Notes under the pieces: model-generated | Database searches by the model: none | Told to the model about the DNA's origin: nothing | What the model saw: only the letters and a program-made list of their open reading frames with translations | Position numbers and translations under genes: made by a program | Shown here: one piece after another, positions 1 to 7,366 of the stretch | Numbering within the stretch: position 1 is the stretch's first letter | How the letters are laid out: every line of letters starts with the position of its first letter | Origin: an uncultured Phycisphaerales bacterium | GTDB taxonomy: Bacteria; Planctomycetota; Phycisphaerae; Phycisphaerales; SM1A02 | Length of the DNA stretch: 15,648 nt | Direction of reading: 5' to 3' | Assembly: GCA_946886375.1 (NCBI GenBank) | Contig: CAMPIL010000035.1 | Location: 1-15,648 of the forward strand

Positions 1-150
1 AATCTGCTCCAGCGCGTCATACACCACGCGCTGCGCGACCGCCTTCTTGCCGTCGTACATGACGCAGTTGATGAACTTGGCCAGCACGCGATCCTTGAAA
101 CGCGGATCGGGCCTGAGTTGCCATTCTGACTTGGTAATGCGACCTGTCAT
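1..150 (-). CDS. rpsG: 30S ribosomal protein S7, N-terminal part
   Basis: The first 50 residues of ribosomal protein S7, which binds the 3' major domain of 16S rRNA and nucleates assembly of the 30S head near the E site. The reading frame shows the family's start (a basic stretch, then [15 protein letters not shown], then [18 protein letters not shown]). The gene runs off the left edge of the window. The start is the ATG at 150-148, preceded on the minus strand by a perfect AAGGAGG (162-156) with 5 nt spacing. It lies 157 bases downstream of rpsL on the same strand, the usual str-operon order. The family call is certain; only the C-terminal two thirds are missing from view. Confidence 0.95.
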   Translation of the reverse strand, partial: MTGRITKSEWQLRPDPRFKDRVLAKFINCVMYDGKKAVAQRVVYDALEQI

Positions 151-307
151 GGATGCCTCCTTGGGGCTTGGTTCACCGCAACCGACTCAATCGTGAGGTC
201 GCCGGGACATTCCGGGGTTGCGATTACTGCCGATGAAATTATTACCTGCTTCGGAACCGTGCATCACCGCGGGCGGTGTCAATCTCAAATCGAATGTCGT
301 AAGTCAC
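151..307 (-). other. rpsL-rpsG spacer
   Basis: A 157-base spacer between two ribosomal protein genes of the same strand. Besides the rpsG Shine-Dalgarno site it holds, on the minus strand, a TTGACA (282-277) and a TAATAAT (244-238). These lie about 32 bases apart, too far for one sigma-70 promoter. I see no strong hairpin followed by a T tract, so rpsL and rpsG are probably co-transcribed. A regulatory role for the long spacer is possible but not shown. Confidence 0.4.
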
Positions 308-682
308 TTATCCCTTGGGCCGCTTGGTGCCATATTTGGACCGGCCCTTCTTGCGGCCGTCCACGCCGAGGGTGTCCAGCGAACCGCGCACAACGTGATA
401 TCGAACGCCGGGCAGGTCGCGGACGCGGCCGCCGCGCACGAGCACAATGGAGTGCTCCTGGAGGTTGTGGCCTTCGCCGCCGATGTACGCGGTGATTTCG
501 CGTCCGTTGGACAGGCGCACGCGGGCGACCTTGCGAAGCGCCGAATTGGGCTTCTTGGGGGTGACGGTACGCACCTGGAGGCACACGCCGCGCTTCTGCG
601 GGCTGCCTTCCAGATCGCGCGTCTTGGACTTGACCTTGGGCGCGCGGCGGGGTTTGCGGACAAGTTGGTTCAGGGTTGGCAT
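308..682 (-). CDS. rpsL: 30S ribosomal protein S12
   Basis: Ribosomal protein S12 of the 30S decoding centre. The product is 124 residues, the normal bacterial length, and colinear with E. coli S12: [12 protein letters not shown] at the start, PQKRGVC at 28-34, [11 protein letters not shown] at 41-51, and [13 protein letters not shown] from residue 84. The ATG at 682 was chosen over an upstream in-frame start because the family begins with M-[AP]-T-[LV]-NQLVRK. K43, the classic streptomycin residue, is present. D89, the site of RimO methylthiolation in other bacteria, is present. Residue 88 is Arg, where E. coli has Lys. No strong Shine-Dalgarno sequence precedes the ATG (only GGAG about 11 nt upstream). 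rpsG follows. Confidence 0.98.
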   Translation of the reverse strand: MPTLNQLVRKPRRAPKVKSKTRDLEGSPQKRGVCLQVRTVTPKKPNSALRKVARVRLSNGREITAYIGGEGHNLQEHSIVLVRGGRVRDLPGVRYHVVRGSLDTLGVDGRKKGRSKYGTKRPKG

Positions 683-728
683 GACAACACGTGCTCCGAC
701 GCTTTCACATTGCAAAAACGAGTCGAAG

Positions 729-757
729 ACTGTAGCAGGAACCGCTGTTTGGAGCAA
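729..757 (-). promoter_or_regulatory. Probable rpsL promoter
   Basis: On the minus strand TTGCTC (757-752) and TACAGT (734-729) are separated by exactly 17 nt. They match the sigma-70 -35 at TTG and the -10 at four of six positions. Transcription would start near 722 and give a leader of about 40 nt before the rpsL ATG. The rest of 683-888 shows no gene. It separates rpsL from the divergent gene at 889. Confidence 0.5.
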
Positions 758-888
758 GTCTGCGCGAATCCGGCCGACTCACTTAGGTACGCCAGCCGGA
801 CTGGGGCGTTTAGGAACCGCCGACTATGCCCGCCGCCTTGCACGAGCCCGTATACCTCCCCGGAGGACAACCCACGAGGAGGTGCATG

Positions 889-1200
889 ATGGGAAGTGAC
901 GCACTGCCGATGATTGCATTCCTGGGGACCACTGAAAAATGGCTCCGAGCCGTTGAAAACCGTCAAATCGATCGGGCTCTGTTCCTGGTCAGTCAACTTC
1001 GCGCGGCGGGCCAGTTGCTCGCGATCGACCCTGAGTTCAAGCGCATCTTTGCCGAAAACCTTGGCGGGTGTTCGCATCGCGACCCTGAACAGGCCTTGCA
1101 CTGCGTGGATGCGTTCTTCCAGGCCGTTACCGATGCAGGCCGGCCCGGACGGTATCGAGATCACATCAAGTCGAATCGCCCCAAGCCTGATTCACCATGA
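889..1200 (+). CDS. Small protein of unknown function
   Basis: A 103-residue protein I do not recognise. The frame is supported by a strong AGGAGG (877-882) with 6 nt spacing to ATG 889; a second ATG directly in front at 886 would leave only 3 nt. Composition is protein-like: residues 8-46 (IAFLGTTEKWLRAVE, then DRALFLVSQLRAAGQLL) and 66-82 look like amphipathic helices, ending in a basic, Pro-rich tail. There are two cysteines (C61, C72), no signal peptide and no membrane segment. It is divergent from rpsL and converges on the lipoprotein at 1213 with 12 bases between the stop codons. It could be a soluble helical protein; no function is assigned. Confidence 0.6.
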   Translation: MGSDALPMIAFLGTTEKWLRAVENRQIDRALFLVSQLRAAGQLLAIDPEFKRIFAENLGGCSHRDPEQALHCVDAFFQAVTDAGRPGRYRDHIKSNRPKPDSP

Positions 1201-1212
1201 CCGATCCGCCGT

Positions 1213-1851
1213 TCACCACTCCACGCGAAGACCGTTGCGCTCGATGCTCCATGCCGCCCCGTCCCACGTGGCGATCGCGCCTTGGCGCGATGATCGCGAC
1301 CCCGCGGTCCGGTCACCGACCTCAGCCGTCACCGTGGCCTGGTTGGAATCGCGGCGCAGCACGGCAATGGTCAATCGCGTTGCAGGCTCATCGGTTCCCG
1401 GAAAATAGTCAGCCGACTGCGTGCGCCAAGTGGACAGGGCCCACGCGACCGGCACGCCGAGGTCCTGCAATTCGCGCAGCACGCGCGCTCGAAAGTCCTC
1501 CGCCTCAATGCCCAGGTCAGGCGGGTCTTGTTCCTGCATCGGCTGGAGCAGGGCGAAGGACGAACCGCCCACGCTCGATGACCACGCAGCGCGGTACAGC
1601 GCTGCGTGCAACAGCACCTCATGGTGAATGCGGACTTCGGCGATCTCACTGGGATCGGCGGCAGCCGGCGCGTTGTCATTTGATGCAGCGGCGGGCGCGG
1701 CTTGATTTGAATCGCGCGGGCTTGACTCCCGGGACCGATTCTCCGTCACCGCCGACTGTGGCTGTGTTGCAGGAGCAGGCGCGGGCTGGCATCCGGTGAG
1801 CACAGCCGCAATCGCAAGGATGACCCCGATCGCGCGAACATCGTGTCTCAC
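1213..1851 (-). CDS. Lipoprotein of unknown function
   Basis: A 212-residue predicted lipoprotein. Residues 1-20 form a signal peptide ending in the lipobox L18-T19-G20-C21. They are followed by a low-complexity linker rich in Pro, Ala, Ser, Asn and Gln (about 22-70) and then a folded-looking domain (about 70-212) with an HHEVLLHAALYRAAW helix and a C-terminal strand-rich part. The start is a GTG (1851-1849) that overlaps the TGA of the upstream PNGase-F-like gene as GTGA, so translation is almost certainly coupled. GGAG at 1863-1860 can serve as its Shine-Dalgarno site. The linker suggests a domain held away from the membrane. I do not recognise the folded domain. Coupling points to joint action with the upstream secreted protein. 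Confidence 0.8.
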   Translation of the reverse strand: MRHDVRAIGVILAIAAVLTGCQPAPAPATQPQSAVTENRSRESSPRDSNQAAPAAASNDNAPAAADPSEIAEVRIHHEVLLHAALYRAAWSSSVGGSSFALLQPMQEQDPPDLGIEAEDFRARVLRELQDLGVPVAWALSTWRTQSADYFPGTDEPATRLTIAVLRRDSNQATVTAEVGDRTAGSRSSRQGAIATWDGAAWSIERNGLRVEW

Positions 1852-2900
1852 CGCGGCGGCTCCGGGTCATTGGGCCAAGGCTCATCGGCAACGCCGATGC
1901 AACTCAAACGCCAGTAGCCGTGATTGCCCAGTTGATCCTTCGGCCGAATGTTGACGACCTCGATTTCGATCGTGTGCTTGCCCGGCGAAAGTTCGGGGAC
2001 GGGAATTTTCAGCGGTTCAACAATCGCGCCGGGCCGCCAGCCGCTTCGGTCGAGATCGCTGGACCACAGTTCGCGGCCATCGATGACGACGCGGCCGCTC
2101 ATGGGGTTGGCCGAGCGCATGGGCGCGGCGTCCTCATTCCACGGCCGCCATCGCGCGACTTCGACGCCGTCGATGCGCAGGATGTGCGTACGGCTGACGA
2201 ACTCATCGCCGCCCGTGCCGTCGGTGGCGTGGCCGGTGGAGAGTATGCGCAGCCGCGGCCGGGCCAGGCCGCGCGGGACCTCAATGGTCGCGCTCGCCTT
2301 GCTCTTCTGGGCGTTCACTGATTCTTCATTGAACAGCGGCTTGACCCACATCGGGCGCCGGTATCCCGCGCCTTGGCTGCTGTAAGTCAGCGTCATGGTG
2401 ACTTTCCACGCGGGCTTTTTGTAGGTGCTGATGTACACGCGCAGCGTGGTCTTGCCCTGAAGCAGCGGCGCGAGTGCTGTCAGGTCCTGCGTGAACGTCG
2501 CGTGCCCGCCGAAGCCCGTGATGAAACGCATGAGTTCGATTTCGCCCGGATTCTCCTTGGCGTTGATGACGCTGATGCTGCCCAGGCGCGTCCACGGATC
2601 GGCGGGCTTGAGCTTGTTGCCATCTTCCAGAATCACCGGCTCCACGATCAACGTCGCAAGAATTCGCTGTGCATCGCGCTGGTTGGCAGGCGCAGCAGGC
2701 AGGTCGATGGTGGTCTCCACCACCTGACCATCCTTGTACAACTTCTCGTTCTCGCGTTGCGTGCCGTCCTTGATCGTTCGATCCCACTCGACCGGCGCTT
2801 CATCAAACACCGCGATGGTCTGGCTGCCGGGCGTTTGCGCACGGGCAGGCGCGGCATGCAACGCAAAAGCGACGATCCATACAACAGCACAACGTGACAT
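1848..2900 (-). CDS. Secreted PNGase F-like domain protein
   Basis: A 350-residue exported protein. A signal peptide covers residues 1-22 (hydrophobic VVWIVAFAL, then APARA before Q). The rest resembles the two-domain peptide-N-glycosidase F fold: PWTRLGSISV then MRFITGFG and LQGKTTLRVYISTY (N-terminal half), and TGGDEFVSRTHILRIDG plus DRSGWRPG (C-terminal half). These align with PNGase F motifs EWDRYANVYV, GRFITPY, LKIYTETW, GCAEWCFRTH and DRAGWCPG as I recall that sequence. By that alignment E206 is kept (here E233), but D60 is Thr (T104), E118 is Ser (S158), and both cysteines beside E206 are lost. Family fold is likely; amidase activity is doubtful. The start could be ATG 2906 or 2900; the TATCCT box 7 nt upstream favours 2900. 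It lies 34 bases after rnhA and overlaps the next lipoprotein. Confidence 0.8.
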   Translation of the reverse strand: MSRCAVVWIVAFALHAAPARAQTPGSQTIAVFDEAPVEWDRTIKDGTQRENEKLYKDGQVVETTIDLPAAPANQRDAQRILATLIVEPVILEDGNKLKPADPWTRLGSISVINAKENPGEIELMRFITGFGGHATFTQDLTALAPLLQGKTTLRVYISTYKKPAWKVTMTLTYSSQGAGYRRPMWVKPLFNEESVNAQKSKASATIEVPRGLARPRLRILSTGHATDGTGGDEFVSRTHILRIDGVEVARWRPWNEDAAPMRSANPMSGRVVIDGRELWSSDLDRSGWRPGAIVEPLKIPVPELSPGKHTIEIEVVNIRPKDQLGNHGYWRLSCIGVADEPWPNDPEPPR

Positions 2901-2907
2901 GCGCATC

Positions 2908-2913
2908 AGGATA
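2908..2913 (-). promoter_or_regulatory. Possible -10 box for the PNGase-like gene
   Basis: TATCCT on the minus strand ends 7 nt before ATG 2900 and 1 nt before ATG 2906. A TTGAAT (2938-2933, overlapping the rnhA stop codon) could be its -35, though with a long 19-nt spacer. There is no Shine-Dalgarno sequence at either ATG. If used, the mRNA would be leaderless or nearly so. The gene may also be read through from rnhA. Confidence 0.35.
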
Positions 2914-2934
2914 ATCGACACGGCTGGCGACGAT

Positions 2935-3402
2935 TCAAGTCCGTGCGGTGCGCCGGAATTGCTCGATTGCCGCCACCGCCAGCCTGTCGCAACGCTCGTT
3001 TTCCGGGTGTTCGTTGTGGCCACGAATCCAATGGTAATTGATCTGGTGGATTTGGCGGAGTTCATCCAGCGTCTTCCACAGGTCCACATTCTTCACGGGC
3101 TCGTTGCGGCCGCGTTTCCACCCCTTCTTCTTCCAATCGTCCATCCATTCACGCAGCCCGTGCACGACGTACTGGCTGTCGGAGTACAGATCGACCCGGC
3201 AGGGGCGGTCGAGGGCTTTGAGGCCTTCGATCACCGACATCAATTCCATGCGATTGTTGGTGGTGGAAGGATCACCGCCGGAGGCTTCCTTCTCCGAGCC
3301 GCTGTCGGCATGTCTGAGAATGTACGCCCAGCCGCCGGGTCCGGGGTTCCCGGAACACGCGCCGTCGGTGTACAGTTCGACGTGAGCAAGGGCCTCGGAC
3401 AT
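2935..3402 (-). CDS. rnhA: Ribonuclease HI
   Basis: Ribonuclease HI cleaves the RNA strand of RNA-DNA hybrids (R-loops, primers) in the cytoplasm. The product is 155 residues, the same as E. coli RNase HI. The full active site is visible: D13 (YTDGACSGNPGPGG), E53 (NNRMELM), D75 (YSDSQYV), and H129 and D139 (RGHNEHPENERCDRLA). The basic handle region is present at 87-99 (MDDWKKKGWKRGR), as in the E. coli type. An in-frame TTG at 3456 would add 18 residues. I chose ATG 3402 because it gives the family N-terminus and because a promoter -10 box sits 6 nt before it. It is divergent from purSL, with the PNGase-like gene downstream. Confidence 0.97.
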   Translation of the reverse strand: MSEALAHVELYTDGACSGNPGPGGWAYILRHADSGSEKEASGGDPSTTNNRMELMSVIEGLKALDRPCRVDLYSDSQYVVHGLREWMDDWKKKGWKRGRNEPVKNVDLWKTLDELRQIHQINYHWIRGHNEHPENERCDRLAVAAIEQFRRTART

Positions 3403-3408
3403 GGCGGG

Positions 3409-3437
3409 AGCATACCGGTCCGGCGCGGCCGGGACAA
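3409..3437 (-). promoter_or_regulatory. rnhA promoter, leaderless type
   Basis: On the minus strand TTGTCC (3437-3432) and TATGCT (3414-3409) are 17 nt apart, matching four of six positions in each sigma-70 element. The -10 ends only 6 nt before ATG 3402, so the expected transcript would begin at or next to the A of the start codon. No Shine-Dalgarno sequence precedes the ATG. Confidence 0.6.
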
Positions 3438-3481
3438 CAAAGATGATTCCGCTCAAAGCTCCGGCGAGAAATCCCGGCCGC

Positions 3482-3487
3482 TAGACT
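3482..3487 (+). promoter_or_regulatory. purSL -10 box, leaderless type
   Basis: TAGACT lies exactly 6 nt before ATG 3494. I see no good -35 at 16-19 nt upstream (the DNA there is CTCCGG-like) and no Shine-Dalgarno site. The spacing is identical to that of the rnhA and purQ boxes, which supports ATG 3494 over the GTG at 3488. Confidence 0.5.
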
Positions 3488-3493
3488 GTGCTT

Positions 3494-6463
3494 ATGAGTT
3501 CCGTCGTCTATCGGATTGAAGTTCGACCCAAGTCAGGCGTTCCCGATTCGCGCGGCGCGGCGGCGTTGCGCGATGTGCAATCACTTGGATTGCCGCACAT
3601 TCCCAATCGCATCGATTCCACCAGCGTGTACCTGCTCGAAGGCGAGTTGGAGGAAGCGCAGGTGCTCCAATTGGCCGAGGAACTGCTGGCCGATCCGGTC
3701 ACCGAGCATGCCACGCTGGGCGCAACCCGTCCACACGCCAGCGCGCTGGTTGAAGTCCATCCGCTTCCCGGCGTCATGGACCCCGACGCCCAGGCGGTGC
3801 AGCAGGCAATCAACGCGATGCTTGGAACGGATGTGCAGGTGCGCACCGGCAGGCGTTACGACATGCACGGGGTGGACACGGCGGCGGCGCGCTCCATCGC
3901 CGAGCGGTCGCTGGCCAATTCGGTCATCCACGCGATTCACGATGAACCCTACTTCCCCTCGCAATTCCCGCACGGCACGGATTACGAGCTGCGCCTCGTC
4001 ACGGTGAAACTGCGCGACTTGGAAGACGCGGCTCTGGCGAAACTCTCACGCGAAGCGCACCTGTTCCTGAGTCTTGAGGAAATGAAGGCGATTCAGGCCG
4101 AATACCGCAGGCTTGGGCGCGATCCGCACGAAATCGAACTGGAAACCATCGCCCAGACGTGGTCCGAGCACTGCGTCCACAAGACGATGAAGGCGACTAT
4201 CCGCTACCGCGAGAATATCGCAGACTCGCAAAACCCGAGCATTGCAATTCAAGGGGCTTCGCGTCCCGGGCACGAAATGAATGCCGACGGCTCGGTCACG
4301 ATTCACAATCTGCTGAAATCAACCGTCGCGGCGGCCACGCACGAATTGATGGCCGATGGGGTGGACTGGTGCCTGTCGGTGTTCGTGGACAACTCAGGCG
4401 TGATCGCGTTCGATGACAGGACGGCGGTGTGCTTCAAGGTCGAAACGCATAACCATCCCAGCGCGATCGAACCCTACGGCGGCGCGGCGACCGGCATCGG
4501 CGGATGCATTCGCGACGTCATGGGGACGGGCCTTGCCGCCAAACCCATCGCCGCGACGGATGTGTTCTGCGTCGCGCCACCGGAGGTGGATGATGTGCCT
4601 GCGGGCTGTCTGCACCCGCGTCGAATTCTCACGCAAGTCGTGGCGGGCGTGCGTGACTACGGCAACCGCATGGGCATTCCCACGCTCAACGGCGCGGTGT
4701 GGTTTGATGAGCAATACATCGGCAATCCGCTGGTGTTCTGCGGCTGCGTCGGCGTGATGCCTCGCGACAAGATCAAGGGCCGGCCGCAGCCGGGCGACCG
4801 AATCGTGGTTGTCGGCGGCCGCACGGGGCGCGATGGCATTCACGGCGCGACCTTTTCTTCCGCCGAGTTGACCGACACGCACGCCGATGAGTTCGCCCAC
4901 GCGGTGCAGATCGGCAATGCAATCACCGAAAAAATCACGCTCGATGCGATCCTCGCGGCGCGCGATTCATCCGCTGGCTGCCTGTTCAGCGCGATCACCG
5001 ATTGCGGGGCCGGCGGATTTTCCAGCGCGATCGGCGAGATGGGCCAGGAATTCGGCGCTCTTGTGCATCTTGATCGTGCGCCGCTGAAATATGAAGGGTT
5101 GAGCCCGACGGAAATCTGGATCAGCGAATCGCAGGAGCGCATGGTGCTGGCCGTGCCGGCCGAGAATCTCCCCGCGCTGCGCGCAGTCTGCGAAGCGCAT
5201 GATGTGGAGATGGCCGACCTTGGCCACTTCGGCGAGGAAAGCCGCGAGTTGATTCTGAAGTACCGCGAGACCGAAGTGGGCCGCATTTCCACGGAGTTCC
5301 TGCACAACGGCCTGCCCGAAACCGTGCGCGAAGCGATGTGGGAACCGCCGAAAGTCCGCTATGCCGAACCGCCAAAGGCGGCACGTGCCGAATCGGTCCA
5401 GCACGCCCTGGTGCAGTTGCTCGGGCATCCGAACATCGCATCCAAGCGGTGGATCATTCGGCAGTACGATCACGAGGTGCAGGGGCGCACAGTGGTCAAA
5501 CCGATCGCGGGCGAGCCGCCGCGCACCGAAGGCCCATCCGATGCGGCGGTGGTCACACCGGTGCTCGGTTCTTCGCGCGGACTGGCGATCGCCAACGGCC
5601 TTGCGACCGGGCTGCACAGCGATCCATATCTCATGGCGTTGGCGGCGATCGATGAGTGCGTGCGCAACCTCGTGTGCGTCGGCGTCGATCCGGCTCGCAT
5701 CGCCATCCTCGACAACTTCTGCTGGCCTTCGTGCAACGACCCAGCGAATCTGGGCGCACTGGTGCGGGCCGCGGAAGGCTGCTACGACGCCGCCAAGGCG
5801 TACCGAACTCCGTTCATCTCGGGCAAGGATTCGCTGAACAACCAGTTCACCACCGAAGACGGCCGGACCATCCAGATTCCCGCAACGCTGTTGATTTCAG
5901 GCATGGGAATTGTGGAGGAGGTTCGCCGTTGCGTCACGATGGATGCGAAAGCGGCGGGCAACCTTCTGCTGCTCGTCGGCGAGACGGACAGCCGCATGGG
6001 CGGGTCGCACTATGAAATGATCTTCGGCGAGCAGGGCAGTGCCGGCCCGGAATTGCCTGTTGTTGACTTGGCCAGCGGTCCGCGCGCCGCGGCAGCCGTC
6101 GCTGAACTGATTCGAAACGGATATGCGCGCAGCGCGCATGATTGCAGCGAAGGCGGGCTGCTGGTCGCCGCGGCGGAAATGGCGTTCGCCGGCGGATTGG
6201 GGCTGAATTTGGATTTGACGCTCTCGCCCAAGTCCGAGAGCCTCACCACGACGCAGGAGTGCTTTGCCGAGACGCCGAGCCGGTACTTGATTGAAATCCA
6301 ACGCACGCACTTGCAGCACATTGACAGGGTGTTGCGCGCTGAAGGTGTCGCGTACGGCATCATCGGCGAATTCAACGACTCGCAGCGCCTGACGCTCGCC
6401 GGCGAACTCAAAGTTGGCATTGATGAACTGAAATCCGCGTGGATGCGCACGCTGGATTGGTGA
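3494..6463 (+). CDS. purSL: FGAM synthase, fused PurS-PurL subunit
   Basis: Phosphoribosylformylglycinamidine synthase converts FGAR, ATP and ammonia to FGAM in purine synthesis. The product is 989 residues: longer than small PurL (about 740) and shorter than the large type that also carries PurQ (about 1300). Residues 5-80 (YRIEVRPKSGVPDSRG, later EELLADPVTEHA) and 84-160 (VEVHPLPGVMDPDAQAVQ, later RSLANSVIHAI) both look PurS-like, so a PurS pair is built in. The PurL part shows W223-SEHC-VHK (catalytic His region), K315-VETHNHP, ITDCGAGGFSSAIGEMG, G777-KDSLNNQ and D883-CSEGG. The glutaminase is supplied by PurQ, 79 bases downstream. The start is ATG 3494 (see the -10 box). The gene ends in tandem stops TGA TAA. 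Confidence 0.96.
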   Translation: MSSVVYRIEVRPKSGVPDSRGAAALRDVQSLGLPHIPNRIDSTSVYLLEGELEEAQVLQLAEELLADPVTEHATLGATRPHASALVEVHPLPGVMDPDAQAVQQAINAMLGTDVQVRTGRRYDMHGVDTAAARSIAERSLANSVIHAIHDEPYFPSQFPHGTDYELRLVTVKLRDLEDAALAKLSREAHLFLSLEEMKAIQAEYRRLGRDPHEIELETIAQTWSEHCVHKTMKATIRYRENIADSQNPSIAIQGASRPGHEMNADGSVTIHNLLKSTVAAATHELMADGVDWCLSVFVDNSGVIAFDDRTAVCFKVETHNHPSAIEPYGGAATGIGGCIRDVMGTGLAAKPIAATDVFCVAPPEVDDVPAGCLHPRRILTQVVAGVRDYGNRMGIPTLNGAVWFDEQYIGNPLVFCGCVGVMPRDKIKGRPQPGDRIVVVGGRTGRDGIHGATFSSAELTDTHADEFAHAVQIGNAITEKITLDAILAARDSSAGCLFSAITDCGAGGFSSAIGEMGQEFGALVHLDRAPLKYEGLSPTEIWISESQERMVLAVPAENLPALRAVCEAHDVEMADLGHFGEESRELILKYRETEVGRISTEFLHNGLPETVREAMWEPPKVRYAEPPKAARAESVQHALVQLLGHPNIASKRWIIRQYDHEVQGRTVVKPIAGEPPRTEGPSDAAVVTPVLGSSRGLAIANGLATGLHSDPYLMALAAIDECVRNLVCVGVDPARIAILDNFCWPSCNDPANLGALVRAAEGCYDAAKAYRTPFISGKDSLNNQFTTEDGRTIQIPATLLISGMGIVEEVRRCVTMDAKAAGNLLLLVGETDSRMGGSHYEMIFGEQGSAGPELPVVDLASGPRAAAAVAELIRNGYARSAHDCSEGGLLVAAAEMAFAGGLGLNLDLTLSPKSESLTTTQECFAETPSRYLIEIQRTHLQHIDRVLRAEGVAYGIIGEFNDSQRLTLAGELKVGIDELKSAWMRTLDW

Positions 6464-6487
6464 TAAGCACAAACGATTTGACGTTCA

Positions 6488-6511
6488 GCGGCCGGCATAC
6501 TCGTCGGCCGC
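6488..6511. repeat. 7-bp inverted repeat upstream of purQ
   Basis: GCGGCCG (6488-6494) and CGGCCGC (6505-6511) are perfect inverted arms around a 10-nt loop. The element lies 25 bases after the purSL stop and covers the place where a purQ -35 would fall. No T tract follows, so a classical terminator is unlikely. It could be a weak terminator hairpin or an operator on the purQ promoter. Confidence 0.5.
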
Positions 6512-6530
6512 CCATTGGTGAGCGCCCATC

Positions 6531-6536
6531 TATAAT
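6531..6536 (+). promoter_or_regulatory. purQ -10 box, leaderless type
   Basis: A perfect consensus TATAAT lies exactly 6 nt before ATG 6543. No -35 match is visible at 16-19 nt and no Shine-Dalgarno sequence separates it from the ATG. Transcription would start at or beside the start codon. This is the cleanest case of the leaderless pattern in the window. Confidence 0.65.
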
Positions 6537-6542
6537 TGCTCC

Positions 6543-7355
6543 ATGCCCAACGCGCTGATCATCACGACCGCCGGAATCAATTGCGATCTGGAACTCGGCC
6601 ACGCGTTTGAGTTGGCGGGGGCACAGCCGCAGTTTCTGCATCTGAACCGGTTGATGGCTGATCCATCGCTGATCGAACAATTCGACTTGATTGGTTTGCC
6701 GGGCGGGTTCAGTTACGGCGACGCCATCGCGGCCGGCCGCATCGCAGCGCAACTCATGCGGCGGTCGCTGTACCCGGCGTTTGTGCGCGCGATCGAGCGC
6801 GGCGTGCCGATCATCGCGCCGTGCAACGGGTTTCAGATCGCGGTGCAGATGGGGCTGCTGCCAGGCCCCGAATCACCTGAGACCTGGCCATCCGATCCGC
6901 CGCGCCCCAGCGTTGCGTTGGCGCAAAACGAATCGGCCCGGTTCATTGACCGCTGGTGCGCTGTGGAGATTCCCGCCGCCACCAACTGCATCTGGACGCA
7001 AGGCATCACCGCCGACCCCGTGACAAGTCTTTTGCCCATTGCGCATGGCGAGGGGCGGTTCATGGTCGAGAGCGAAGATCTGCTGAACCGTCTGGAGGAG
7101 CGCGGACAGATTGCGATTCGGTATGCCGAGGATGACAACCCCAACGGCTCGATCGCCAACATTGCGGGTATCTGCGATGCCAGCGGGCTGGTGTTCGGAC
7201 TGATGCCGCATCCTGAGCGGTTCACACGCTGGACGCATCATCCATTCTGGAGCCGGCTGAGTGAATCGGATCGGCACGGCGAAACGCTGGGATTGAAGAT
7301 GTTCCGCAACGCGGTGGCGCACGTGACCGAACGTCAACACGCAGCAGCGCGCTGA
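6543..7355 (+). CDS. purQ: FGAM synthase glutaminase subunit PurQ
   Basis: The class I glutamine amidotransferase subunit that hydrolyses glutamine and passes ammonia to PurSL. The product is 270 residues, somewhat longer than B. subtilis PurQ (about 227). The triad is visible: C94 in APCNGFQ, and H223 and E225 in LMPHPER. G51-LPGGFSYGD-x-x-x-AGRIAA is the typical PurQ oxyanion and interface stretch. The extra length lies mostly between the nucleophile and the final His-Glu, where insertions such as ESPETWPSDPPRPS occur. It is adjacent to purSL with its own -10 box rather than coupled to it. No stand-alone purS is present in the window, and none is needed because PurSL contains that domain. 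Confidence 0.96.
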   Translation: MPNALIITTAGINCDLELGHAFELAGAQPQFLHLNRLMADPSLIEQFDLIGLPGGFSYGDAIAAGRIAAQLMRRSLYPAFVRAIERGVPIIAPCNGFQIAVQMGLLPGPESPETWPSDPPRPSVALAQNESARFIDRWCAVEIPAATNCIWTQGITADPVTSLLPIAHGEGRFMVESEDLLNRLEERGQIAIRYAEDDNPNGSIANIAGICDASGLVFGLMPHPERFTRWTHHPFWSRLSESDRHGETLGLKMFRNAVAHVTERQHAAAR

Positions 7356-7366
7356 ATTCCGTTCGG

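Noticed and set aside
238..282. TTGACA and TAATAAT in the rpsL-rpsG spacer as a promoter
   Set aside because: The two elements are about 32 bases apart, outside the spacing of sigma-70 promoters.
193..899. Plus-strand open frames over rpsL
   Set aside because: They are shadows of rpsL, whose minus-strand product is a certain S12; none has its own start signal.
670..1164. Minus-strand 164-residue frame
   Set aside because: It runs through the rpsL promoter into the start of rpsL and opposes the 889 gene, which has a perfect Shine-Dalgarno site; its protein matches nothing I know.
1197..1799. Plus-strand frame starting on the stop of the 889 gene
   Set aside because: The product is Pro/Arg-rich and antisense to the lipoprotein with a clear signal peptide and lipobox.
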